Below, piece by piece: positions 22,430-30,140 of a stretch of 39,236 bases of DNA. Numbering within the stretch: the stretch's first letter is position 1; each line of letters starts with the position of its first letter. Source of the stretch: an uncultured Neomegalonema sp. (lineage in GTDB: Bacteria > Pseudomonadota > Alphaproteobacteria > Rhodobacterales > Rhodobacteraceae); contig CALKIZ010000070.1 of assembly GCA_937995735.1 (NCBI GenBank), positions 1 through 39,236 of the forward strand, given 5' to 3'. Position numbers and translations under genes: made by a program. Below the pieces are notes generated by a model. That model saw only the letters and a list, made by a program, of their open reading frames with translations, ran no database searches and had not been told where the DNA came from.

Positions 22430-23181
22430 GCCGCTTTTCCCGCAAGCAACCCTTCAACCGGCTGCCACGCCCCCGGAGGAATACGCGCCGGAGCGACATA
22501 GCCCGAATAAAGCGCATCAAGTTGCGACCACAGAACATCCGTTTTGAAAATCAACGCGGCGGCGGCGGCATCCTGTTTTTCCATCGTGTCAGCATGATCC
22601 AGAACATACGCCAATCCGAAGGCAACATCCTTCGGCGCTTCTTTCAGACGGTTCTTGAAATAGGCAAGGCTGCTGTCATCGGCAAAATCGTAATTCGCGA
22701 GCAAGCCCGTAATCCGCTCCGCATGAATTTTCGGTGCGAAGAGTTCAGTCAAAGACGCCGCTACTGCTTCCAGCATCGTCGCCTCGCGGACAAACCGGAC
22801 ATAGGCATCAACGGCAAATCGTGTCGACGCCATGATGCCAACACCCGACGCCACATAGTCAGGGTCAAGCCCAACCGCTTCAGCCAAACGCAGCCAACGG
22901 GCGATGCCGCCCTCTTTCTCCGCATTGCCGTCATGGTCTTCGATACGCGAACGCCAAGCCCGCCGGAGTTTTGGATCTTCAACCCGTGACATAAACGCAG
23001 CATCTTTCATCGGGATGCGGCTTTGATAGTAATAGCGGTTAATCACCCACGCCCGGACTTGCTCCGGCGTACAACCCCCCGAATGCAACAGATGATGAAA
23101 CGGATGTTTATCATGATAGCGGTCTTCACCGATTTTACGAAGGCGCGCTTCAAAGTCCTCGCGCGATGCAGCCATGATCAT
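22426..23181 (-). CDS. pqqC: pyrroloquinoline-quinone synthase PqqC
   Basis: Cofactor-free oxidase for the final ring closure and oxidation giving PQQ. 251 aa, all-helical TENA/PqqC fold. Conserved blocks include YHDKHPFHHLLHSGG, VRAWVINRYYYQSRIP, RIEDHDG and HAERI. GGAGG lies 7 nt before ATG 23181; ATG 23175 is a possible alternative. Overlaps the pqqB stop (ATGA). Confidence 0.96.
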   Translation of the reverse strand: MIMAASREDFEARLRKIGEDRYHDKHPFHHLLHSGGCTPEQVRAWVINRYYYQSRIPMKDAAFMSRVEDPKLRRAWRSRIEDHDGNAEKEGGIARWLRLAEAVGLDPDYVASGVGIMASTRFAVDAYVRFVREATMLEAVAASLTELFAPKIHAERITGLLANYDFADDSSLAYFKNRLKEAPKDVAFGLAYVLDHADTMEKQDAAAAALIFKTDVLWSQLDALYSGYVAPARIPPGAWQPVEGLLAGKAA

Positions 23182-24077
23182 AGCTCTACCTCCATCCCAT
23201 CAAATGCGACCTCCCAACCGGATGCCTCGACTTGCTTACGTTCCGGCGAGGTTGGGTCGAACACCGGATTGGTGTTGTTCATATGAACGAAGATTTTTCG
23301 CGTCACACCAAGAGGTTCAAAAGCCGCCATTGACCCACGTTCACCGGCCATAGACATATGCCCCATCCGCGCACCCGTCTTTGCGCCAACACCAAGATGG
23401 ATCATTTCCTCGTTTTCCCAAACCGTCCCGTCAAAGAACACAAGCTCCGCTCCGGTCATTCTCTCCGCAAGGGCATCCGTCACTTTGGCGCAGCCCGGAA
23501 GATAAAAAGCCTGCTTATCCCCCGCGCGCAAACTGACACCAACCGTCTGTTCGCCTTCTAACTCAGTATCAACCGTATCCCCCTCCATGTAGAGCGGGAC
23601 TTTACCGGGGACCACAAACATCTCGGCGAAGAGGCCATCTGCGATTTCGACGTTTTGACCGAGCGTAACGATCTCGCGTGTCACAAAATTCGGATCAAGT
23701 GCGCGGAAAATAGGGTTTTCATCCAAGACTTCAGCAATCGCCGATGTCGTATACAAACGGAAAGGTTGCTTTTCGCGCAATGTCAACAGACCGACAACAT
23801 GGTCAATATCACCATTTGTCAGCATAACACTGCGGATCGGAGACTCTCTGGGGCCTGTCGGATGCAAAGGCGGTGATGCCGCTATTTGATACCGGATATC
23901 AGGGGAAGCATTCAGCACAGCCCAATCGGACCCGTTCGCGGAAAATGCAACCGAAGACTGAGACGCCGCTGGAATGCTTCCATCCCGAGCGGCGCAACAA
24001 TTACGGCAACCGCAATTCCATTGAGGAAGTCCCCCACCGGCAGCGGCACCTAATACAAAAGCTCGAAGATGCGTCAC
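23178..24077 (-). CDS. pqqB: PQQ biosynthesis protein PqqB
   Basis: 299-aa metallo-beta-lactamase-fold hydroxylase of the PQQ pathway. N-terminus VLGAAAGGGLPQWNCGCRNCCAARDG with the family CxCxxC motif; LTNGDIDHVVGLLTLRE is the metal-binding block; ELVFFDGTVWENEEM and FVHMNNTNPVF are further PqqB signatures. GTG start at 24077 with a weak ribosome site, 25 nt after the pqqA stop. Confidence 0.95.
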   Translation of the reverse strand: MTHLRAFVLGAAAGGGLPQWNCGCRNCCAARDGSIPAASQSSVAFSANGSDWAVLNASPDIRYQIAASPPLHPTGPRESPIRSVMLTNGDIDHVVGLLTLREKQPFRLYTTSAIAEVLDENPIFRALDPNFVTREIVTLGQNVEIADGLFAEMFVVPGKVPLYMEGDTVDTELEGEQTVGVSLRAGDKQAFYLPGCAKVTDALAERMTGAELVFFDGTVWENEEMIHLGVGAKTGARMGHMSMAGERGSMAAFEPLGVTRKIFVHMNNTNPVFDPTSPERKQVEASGWEVAFDGMEVEL

Positions 24078-24102
24078 CGCAATTCGTGCTCTTTAACCGT
24101 TC

Positions 24103-24195
24103 TTAGAACAGTACGCCTTCATCGTCGGCTGGGAAGTACATATTGATTTCCATGCCGCATGTTGCTTCTTCGATCTTTGGTGTTGTCCAGGTCAT
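24103..24195 (-). CDS. pqqA: PQQ precursor peptide PqqA
   Basis: 30-aa precursor whose Glu and Tyr side chains become PQQ: MTWTTPKIEEATCGMEINMY then FPADDEGVLF. Core motif E16-I-N-M-Y20 matches the E-x3-Y spacing required for PqqE. The MTWT(T/K)P opening is also typical. GGAGG lies 5 nt before ATG 24195. First gene of the operon pqqABCDE plus ABC transporter. The C-terminal acidic tail is longer than in the 23-24-aa versions. Confidence 0.95.
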   Translation of the reverse strand: MTWTTPKIEEATCGMEINMYFPADDEGVLF

Positions 24196-24203
24196 AATAG
24201 CCT

Positions 24204-24270
24204 CCAAAGTACTGTAAAATGGCGCGTCATAGCGCCGATGACCTAAAGAGACTATGAGAATGTACTTTGG
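24204..24270 (-). promoter_or_regulatory. structured pqqA leader
   Basis: Perfect 9-bp arms CCAAAGTAC (24204-24212) and GTACTTTGG (24262-24270) enclose 49 nt that contain a second hairpin, GGCGC-gtcata-GCGCC (24221-24236). On the minus strand this is immediately 5' of pqqA, and the downstream arm overlaps the edge of the Shine-Dalgarno (complement of 24201-24205). It may be an mRNA structure controlling translation, or the arms may be a split operator. Confidence 0.4.
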
Positions 24271-24692
24271 TCAACGATTTTCATCTAAGAGAAACTTGAG
24301 AACCCGTTTTGGACGATCTCTTTTTCAACAATCTCATTGATAATGCTATAGAATTTCATCCGGCACAGGCAATTACCCTGCTCCTAACAAATAGTTCAAC
24401 CTGTGGAATCAGATAGAATTAACAGATCAATCTTTAGGACATCGTAGATTTTTCCTTAAAAAACCCGGCAAACAGAGTCGCAATGTTTGAAATGCCAGTT
24501 CCCCGCAAATTCAATATCTGAGGCAAATTTTTATAGGCTTACCAAAGCCCTAAATCTTTAACATCATTATTCCCAAATAAATTCACCGAATGCTATTTGA
24601 ACATTTTTCGCTAACCAATCACCTGTACTTCAACAGGGATCGCTCAGAACGACGCGATCCATAAACGGCTAAAAAGACACGAGGAACGTAGA
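24271..24692. other. AT-rich intergenic region between divergent pqqA and ugd
   Basis: About 420 bp, clearly lower in GC than the neighbouring genes, with no ORF I would support and no recognised RNA gene. It must contain the promoters of the pqq operon (leftwards) and ugd (rightwards). Close to ugd is a GAGGA Shine-Dalgarno about 7 nt before ATG 24693. I see no convincing operator. Confidence 0.5.
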
Positions 24693-25994
24693 ATGCGGAT
24701 CGCAATGGTAGGAACCGGCTATGTCGGTTTGGTTTCAGGAGCGTGTTTTTCTGATTTCGGGCATACCGTGACGTGCCTCGATAAAGACGCGAGCAAGATC
24801 GAAACGCTCCAATCCGGCGGTGTTCCTATCTATGAGCCGGGTTTGGATCAGCTCATCGCAGCGAACGTTAAAGAAAAACGTCTCGATTTTGCCGTTGATC
24901 CCAAAAAAGCGATGCATGAGGCCGATGTCATCTTCATCGCCGTCGGAACACCATCACGGCGCGGTGACGGTCATGCTGACCTCAAATATGTTTATGCTGC
25001 TGCGGAAGAAATCGCCGGGTTGATCTCAGGATTCACAGTAATCGTGACCAAATCAACCGTCCCCGTCGGAACCGGCGACGCCGTTGAAGAAATTATTCGT
25101 AAAACCAATCCGAACGCAGAATTTGCCGTTGTTTCAAATCCCGAGTTCCTGCGCGAAGGCGCGGCAATCGAAGATTTCAAACGCCCGGACCGTGTTGTTA
25201 TCGGATGCGAGCACGACCGCGCCCGTGATGTGATGCGCGAGCTTTACCGCCCTCTTTACCTCAACGAGACACCCATCGTTTTCACCAGCCGTCGCACGTC
25301 CGAGCTGATCAAATACGCCGCCAATGCATTCCTCGCGACAAAGATTACGTTCATCAATGAGATGGCCACGCTTTGCGAAAAAGTGGGCGCGGATATTCAA
25401 CAAGTCGCCAAAGGCATCGGTCTTGATAAACGGATCGGCGGAAAGTTTCTCAATGCAGGGCCGGGTTATGGCGGGTCTTGTTTCCCGAAAGATACATTAG
25501 CGCTGGTAAAAACCGCCAACGATGCTGGCGCACCTGTGCGGATCGTAGAGACTGTTGTATCCGTTAATGCGGACCGCAAAAAAGCAATGGCGCGCAAAAT
25601 CATTGATGCAATGGGCGGTGATGCGACTGGAATGACCGTCGCTGTTCTGGGGCTGGCTTTCAAACCAAACACCGATGACATGCGCGATTCTCCATCACTC
25701 GACATCATTCCTGCATTGCTTGAGGCCGGTGCAAAAGTCCAAGCCTACGATCCTGAAAGTATGCATGAAGCCAAAGAGATGATGCCAGACATCACATATT
25801 GCGAGAATGCGTATGACGCGATCTCCGGTGCGGATGCTTTGGCCATTCTGACCGAATGGGATCAGTTCCGCGCCCTCGACATTGACCGGATCAAAGCATC
25901 GCTCAAAACGCCTCTTATCGTTGACCTTCGCAATATCTACGATCCAAAGGCGCTGCGCGACCAAGGCATCGTTTACCACGGCATAGGCCGATAA
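24693..25994 (+). CDS. ugd: UDP-glucose 6-dehydrogenase
   Basis: 433-aa enzyme oxidising UDP-glucose to UDP-glucuronate with two NAD+, feeding exopolysaccharide or LPS sugar pathways. N-terminal Rossmann motif GTGYVG at 7-12. Catalytic set: K207 and N211 (SELIKYAANAF), Cys263 nucleophile and D267 (GPGYGGSCFPKD). C-terminal UDP-binding domain with LGLAFKPNTDDMRDSPS. Normal length. GAGGA precedes the start. Single gene, converging on cobK with a 5-bp gap. Confidence 0.96.
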   Translation: MRIAMVGTGYVGLVSGACFSDFGHTVTCLDKDASKIETLQSGGVPIYEPGLDQLIAANVKEKRLDFAVDPKKAMHEADVIFIAVGTPSRRGDGHADLKYVYAAAEEIAGLISGFTVIVTKSTVPVGTGDAVEEIIRKTNPNAEFAVVSNPEFLREGAAIEDFKRPDRVVIGCEHDRARDVMRELYRPLYLNETPIVFTSRRTSELIKYAANAFLATKITFINEMATLCEKVGADIQQVAKGIGLDKRIGGKFLNAGPGYGGSCFPKDTLALVKTANDAGAPVRIVETVVSVNADRKKAMARKIIDAMGGDATGMTVAVLGLAFKPNTDDMRDSPSLDIIPALLEAGAKVQAYDPESMHEAKEMMPDITYCENAYDAISGADALAILTEWDQFRALDIDRIKASLKTPLIVDLRNIYDPKALRDQGIVYHGIGR

Positions 25995-25999
25995 ACTTT

Positions 26000-26719
26000 T
26001 TAAAGGCTTTTCAGCCACAGAATGGCCTTATCGACTGTATCCACAATGTCGCCGGCGGGCACGGGTGGCATTGCAACACTGAAGACCTGCACCCCTAATG
26101 CGCTCGCCGCATCAAGTTTGGCGGGACGCACCCCGCCCGAATTCTTCGTAACGAGGTGAGTGGCTTTAAAGCCTGTAATGGCCGCGTATTCATCTTCGAA
26201 TGAAAAGGGCGGCCTGTTGAGAATGGGTACGATATGAGGCGGTAAATTCTCAATCGGCTCTATGCTGCGAAGAACAAAATCAACATCAGTCCGCTTCGCA
26301 TAGACATCTAGCCCACCGCGTCCGCTTGTCAGGAAAACACGCGCCCCTGCCGGTAAAGCCTCTGCCAGTTTTCCCTCGGTTTCAAATTCCTGCCATTCGC
26401 TTTCGATGGGCCAGGGCGGTCGCCTCAACGTCAATTTGCGAGCATCAGCCAAAGCAACAGCCTCACAAGCATTCGTTGATATTTTCTCCGCAAAAGGATG
26501 GGTCGCATCGACAACCGCCGCGACGTTTTCAGCGCGAAGAAATGCCGCCATTTGCGCCACACCGCCAAACCCTCCAATTCGGGTTTCGCACGGATAATCA
26601 AGCGGCTCTCGGGTTACCCCTGCCAAAGACGCGATTAGTCGGAACCGAGGGTCGTCAAGTTGCTCGGCAAATAACCTGGCCTCGCGCGTGCCACCCAACA
26701 GAAGAACAATCGGCTTCAT
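26000..26719 (-). CDS. cobK: precorrin-6A reductase (CobK/CbiJ family)
   Basis: 239-aa NADPH-dependent reductase of cobalamin ring biosynthesis. Family features: LLLGGTREARLFAEQL at the N-terminus, VVDATHPFAEKISTNA, VFLTSGRGGLDVY and LVTKNSGGV near the end. Start overlaps the cbiD stop by 4 nt. CobK and CbiJ cannot be told apart safely; CobK is used here because alphaproteobacteria generally use the aerobic route. Confidence 0.92.
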   Translation of the reverse strand: MKPIVLLLGGTREARLFAEQLDDPRFRLIASLAGVTREPLDYPCETRIGGFGGVAQMAAFLRAENVAAVVDATHPFAEKISTNACEAVALADARKLTLRRPPWPIESEWQEFETEGKLAEALPAGARVFLTSGRGGLDVYAKRTDVDFVLRSIEPIENLPPHIVPILNRPPFSFEDEYAAITGFKATHLVTKNSGGVRPAKLDAASALGVQVFSVAMPPVPAGDIVDTVDKAILWLKSL

Positions 26720-27780
26720 GTGCCGGTGGAGTCAAAAGGCTGACGGGCAAGTATCTTCCCTGAGCGATCAACGATGATCGTTTCAACCGTGACCGGCGCA
26801 CCGCGCAGGGCTTTCAAAATGACCTCATGCGCACGATGAACAACACAATTCGCGAGATCATTCCCGTTGATTTCGAATGCCTCCAATGCGGTATTCGCCT
26901 TCCTAATGCGCTCATCTCCGCACCAATCAGCAAGCGCCGCAAGATCGACCTGACTCCGCTTAGAATGAAGGTCCAACGCGCCTTGAGCAAGTTTGCTCAT
27001 CTTCCCCGGCCCACCAGCAATCGTCAGGCGTTCAACAGGGTGATTACGTAAGTACTTCAACAAACCGCCCGCAAAATCTCCCATATCGAGATAAGCAACC
27101 TCGGGCAGATCATACAGACCTCTGACAGTTGTCTCCGACGTCGAGCCGGTTGCACCCACCACATGAGTCAAGCCACTCGCAACGGCCACATCAATGCCAC
27201 GATGAATCGACGCAATCCACGCCGCACAGGAAAAAGGCCGCACAATTCCGGTGGTCCCTAAAATAGACAAGCCGCCAACGATACCAAGCCGGGGATTCCA
27301 AGTTTTCTCAGCCAAAGCCGCCCCGCCGGGAACACTGACCGTAATGTCCAAGGGAAACTCTACGGACAGCTCTTTGAAAACATCCGCGACCTGTTGGTTC
27401 ATCATCAATCGCGGAACCGGATTAATCGCCGGTTCACCGACGCCAATGGGCAGACCCGGTTTCGTGACCGTCCCAACGCCCTCTCCAGCGAAAAATCGCA
27501 CACCCTCGCCCGTCTCGCGCCGGGTCACGCGCACGCCGATCAACGCCCCGTGGGTGACATCAGGATCATCACCCGCATCTTTTTCGATAGACGCGGAGGC
27601 CCACCCATTTCCGATTTTCGCGTCCAAGACTGGAAAACTTGGCGTCTCACCTTTGGGTAGCGTGATCGTCACAACCTCTGGGACGGTCCCGGTACACAAC
27701 CCGGTCAAAGCCGCCCGCGTTGCAGCAGCAGCACAAGCGCCAGTGGTCCAGCCATAACGAAGAACAGCAGGTGTATCCAT
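26716..27780 (-). CDS. cbiD: cobalt-precorrin-5B C1-methyltransferase CbiD
   Basis: 354-aa SAM-dependent C1-methylating enzyme of corrin ring synthesis. Opening LRYGWTTGACAAAATRAALT is the CbiD signature; SVPGGAALAEKTWNPRLGIVGGLSILGTTGIVRPFS and VGATGSTSE are further family blocks. It sits upstream of cobK in one unit. CbiD belongs to the classical anaerobic set, while many aerobic producers use CobF for this step; other cobalamin genes are outside the window. Confidence 0.94.
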   Translation of the reverse strand: MDTPAVLRYGWTTGACAAAATRAALTGLCTGTVPEVVTITLPKGETPSFPVLDAKIGNGWASASIEKDAGDDPDVTHGALIGVRVTRRETGEGVRFFAGEGVGTVTKPGLPIGVGEPAINPVPRLMMNQQVADVFKELSVEFPLDITVSVPGGAALAEKTWNPRLGIVGGLSILGTTGIVRPFSCAAWIASIHRGIDVAVASGLTHVVGATGSTSETTVRGLYDLPEVAYLDMGDFAGGLLKYLRNHPVERLTIAGGPGKMSKLAQGALDLHSKRSQVDLAALADWCGDERIRKANTALEAFEINGNDLANCVVHRAHEVILKALRGAPVTVETIIVDRSGKILARQPFDSTGT

Positions 27781-27808
27781 TGCCCCACTCTAAAGCGTAG
27801 CGGGGCAA
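27780..27808 (-). promoter_or_regulatory. hairpin touching the cbiD start codon
   Basis: TTGCCCC (27780-27786) and GGGGCAA (27802-27808), 7-bp arms and a 15-nt loop. On the minus strand its second arm runs into the ATG of cbiD, so it could mask the start, or serve as terminator of the upstream helix-hairpin-helix gene. The 88-bp gap shows no recognisable B12-box, so a cobalamin riboswitch is not supported. Confidence 0.35.
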
Positions 27809-27868
27809 AGGCAAAGCAGCATCACGCTGAAGACATGATTTCAGGTGAAAGGATATTGCGATGCGAAA

Positions 27869-28459
27869 TCAAGCAGCTTTTGAGGCTTTGAGCAGGTTTT
27901 TGGCGTCTGCAATCCAGTCCGCTGGAGAATATTTCTTAATGCGAACATTCGCTTTTTCGAGGAGCGCAGTAAGATCTTTCGATGATGTCGACGCCAAATC
28001 CGATACCGTACGAATGCCTTCTTCGTGCAGTTTCTTCATCGTCGAAGGACCGATCCCCGTGACAGCGGTGAGGTCATCATAGATCGCGGCCATTTTGTCT
28101 GTCGACGCAACATCTACCATTTTAGCAGGGGCTTCTTTTTTCACTTTTGCCCCGGCGGCAACAGCTTTTGCATCGGCTTCAGCCATCATATCGGCCTGTG
28201 TATTCACAGTCTTCTTAACAGCTTGAGCAGATGTTTTAGTCGATGGTTGCATAGGCTCTTGGCCAGCAACATCTAAAACGAGGTGTAGATTATCCATCGC
28301 AGAGCGATGCATTTGCGTCGCCATATCAAAGAAAGGTGCGATCGGTGTACCCCTCGTGCAGGTAGATATTGCCTCGAGCAGATCGGCTTGACCCTGCGCG
28401 ATCATTTTCGCCATATCGGTTGTAGAAGCTGTAACTTGATTAAATGCAGCGTTGTCCAT
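27869..28459 (-). CDS. helix-hairpin-helix protein with phasin-like N-terminus
   Basis: 196 aa from ATG 28459 (MDNAAFNQVTASTTDMAKMI), chosen because GGAGG lies 7 nt upstream; the frame runs to 28528 but that extension lacks a ribosome site. Residues about 1-70 are amphipathic helix with the look of phasin-type proteins (QADLLEAISTCTRGTPIAPF). A Lys/Ala-rich linker (about 75-125) follows, then a helix-hairpin-helix domain at about 130-175 (DDLTAVTGIGPSTMKKLHEE, GIRTVSDLASTSSKDLTALL). The HhH part resembles 'GIGP...L...GI.T...LA' domains linked to DNA or protein binding. A granule or nucleoid role is possible. Unknown function. Confidence 0.75.
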   Translation of the reverse strand: MDNAAFNQVTASTTDMAKMIAQGQADLLEAISTCTRGTPIAPFFDMATQMHRSAMDNLHLVLDVAGQEPMQPSTKTSAQAVKKTVNTQADMMAEADAKAVAAGAKVKKEAPAKMVDVASTDKMAAIYDDLTAVTGIGPSTMKKLHEEGIRTVSDLASTSSKDLTALLEKANVRIKKYSPADWIADAKNLLKASKAA

Positions 28460-28799
28460 TGGACCCTCCATCATGCTGCGTTGCGGAATAAATGCTGCAC
28501 CGCAACATGTCAAGAGGCAAGGCTTCAAATTACAATCCTATGGCATGAGCCTCACCCCTTAAACAAAACAGCCTCATGGTGATGAGACCGTTCAGTAGAG
28601 GTAATTTTACCAATGACCGAACACGATACTGAAGTGATAGACGTGGACGCTCGGTCTTGCGTTCAATTATCGTCTCTCGCGTAATGCTCTATGCACTAGA
28701 ACATTCTGAATCTCATTCGGATCAACATTCCCACCAAGATATGTGCGAATGTTGATGCTCTTTGATTAATGCAGAATTCCAAAGGCTCTAATTGGAGAG
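28460..28799. other. intergenic region with a 10-bp inverted repeat
   Basis: 340 bp without a supported gene, between the helix-hairpin-helix gene start and the OmpA-like gene stop. The clearest structure is ATCAACATTC (28721-28730) with GAATGTTGAT (28747-28756), perfect 10-bp arms and a 16-nt loop, about 45 nt past the OmpA-like stop and likely its terminator. A 23-codon ORF at 28613 is too weak to call. Confidence 0.45.
28721..28756 (-). terminator. hairpin downstream of the OmpA-like gene
   Basis: Perfect 10-bp inverted repeat with a 16-nt loop. Position after the minus-strand gene ending at 28800 favours a terminator, but no U-run follows on that strand. An operator or a small RNA cannot be excluded. 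Confidence 0.4.
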
Positions 28800-29945
28800 T
28801 TATCCATCGCTGATGGTAAATTCGATGCGGCGATTTCTGCTTCTTTTGAGCGCTGTATCATTCGACGCAATTGGAGCCGCTTCACCATATCCAGCTGCGT
28901 GCAAATTTTGAGTTGGTACGCCAATACTGACGAGGTATTCCACAACACTCTCTGCACGTTTTTTGGAGAGTTTCTTGTTCATGCTAGCGCTTCCTACCGA
29001 GTCGGTATGGCCTGCGACTTCAATATTAAAATGACGACAATGCGTGAAGACCGCTCCAAAGAAATTCAAGATCGGCTGGCTGGAACGAAGTAACGTCGCG
29101 CTCCCGGATTCAAAATTAATCGAGCCACTTAACGCAACTGTCTTGAACCTTGCGGCGCAGTCGGAACGGGAAAGTCCTTCATAATCTTCGGAAACGCCCG
29201 TGATGCCACTTTTCAGCGGTGTAAATTCCGCTTTCGGCTTCGCTAATGCCTGAAGCGTCGGTTCCACGACAATTGGCTGTGACGATATATCGACAGGCAG
29301 AGCGATGGCGACATGCGTTCCCTCTGAATACAGACTGCTGTTTGTGGTAGATGTTGTCGCACTATTGTACACACCATTATTGCCAGACGCATCAGCGCCT
29401 TGTTGCTCAACAACCTGCGTTGGTAGACCTGTCACGCTGCCAAAAGCCGATGATTGGGTGGTCTGAAAATCGCTAACCTGTCCATTCGTTTTGCTGCTTG
29501 CTGTTGCGGATGGCCAGCTGTTCGTTCCAATCACAGCGACACAAACGAGTGAGGCAGCAATCGCGGCGTAGATTGGCAACTTGCTCCGCTTTGAGGCTGT
29601 CTCTTCAGCCGCGATATTGGAATGTGCAACAACGCTTTCAACAGATGCGACTGAGTCAGCACCTTGTGAACTTTCCACTTTATTCACGGGTTGGATTTTC
29701 TCAGGGGCGGGGTCCATAAATGCAGCGGGACCTGTCATCGCCACTTTATAATCATCGCGAGGCGGAACAGCGGAAGAACTGATAGGCTGAAAATCTGGGG
29801 AGACTTCCAGGTCCGCAAAATCATCACTTGCGAAGTCACCTACAGGCTGCGACGAGGGTTTTGATCGCTGAAGCCCTACTCTAGGTTTCTTATGTTTGGC
29901 ACTCGAATCTTGTCCCGCACTATCACCGCTTATACTCTCTGTCAT
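28800..29945 (-). CDS. inner-membrane-anchored OmpA-like peptidoglycan-binding protein
   Basis: 381 aa without a signal peptide. Residues 1-120 are hydrophilic, Ser/Pro/Lys-rich and presumably cytoplasmic; one transmembrane helix at about 124-141 (LPIYAAIAASLVCVAVIG); a disordered Ser/Thr-rich linker (about 142-255); then an OmpA-like domain to the end. The peptidoglycan-binding residues are visible in VAGHTDSVGS (Asp) and NRRIEF (Arg). GGAGGG is 8 nt before ATG 29945. The architecture is closer to MotB or TagL/DotU-type anchors than to outer-membrane OmpA, but no motor or secretion genes are nearby. It follows the DUF6456 gene after 195 bp. Confidence 0.85.
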   Translation of the reverse strand: MTESISGDSAGQDSSAKHKKPRVGLQRSKPSSQPVGDFASDDFADLEVSPDFQPISSSAVPPRDDYKVAMTGPAAFMDPAPEKIQPVNKVESSQGADSVASVESVVAHSNIAAEETASKRSKLPIYAAIAASLVCVAVIGTNSWPSATASSKTNGQVSDFQTTQSSAFGSVTGLPTQVVEQQGADASGNNGVYNSATTSTTNSSLYSEGTHVAIALPVDISSQPIVVEPTLQALAKPKAEFTPLKSGITGVSEDYEGLSRSDCAARFKTVALSGSINFESGSATLLRSSQPILNFFGAVFTHCRHFNIEVAGHTDSVGSASMNKKLSKKRAESVVEYLVSIGVPTQNLHAAGYGEAAPIASNDTALKRSRNRRIEFTISDG

Positions 29946-30053
29946 TACAACCGCCCTCCAATGAAGTTTTGTTCATTCGTTGTACGCTCCCGACTGAAAA
30001 GTTACCTGAGCAATCTAAAAATCGCCTTAGTGCAGCGTCTTTTTTTCGTGTCA

Positions 30054-30077
30054 GATAAAATTTTCGATACTTTTATC
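30054..30077. repeat. AT-rich inverted repeat between the DUF6456 and OmpA-like genes
   Basis: GATAAAA (30054-30060) and TTTTATC (30071-30077), 10-nt loop, lying 63 nt past the DUF6456 stop and 108 nt before the OmpA-like start. It could be a weak terminator or an operator. The rest of this 195-bp gap shows nothing else. Confidence 0.35.
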
Positions 30078-30140
30078 GTTAGTTTTGAAGTCCCACGACA
30101 ACCGCTGCGCGCGAGAACTTCCTTCCGGGTAATCCAGCCC

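Noticed and set aside
27781-27868. Possible cobalamin riboswitch before cbiD
   Set aside because: Only 88 bp, with a single hairpin and no recognisable B12-box.
28613-28684. 23-codon ORF MTEHDTEVIDVDARSCVQLS...
   Set aside because: Ribosome site too distant, no hydrophobic or domain features; below what I can support.
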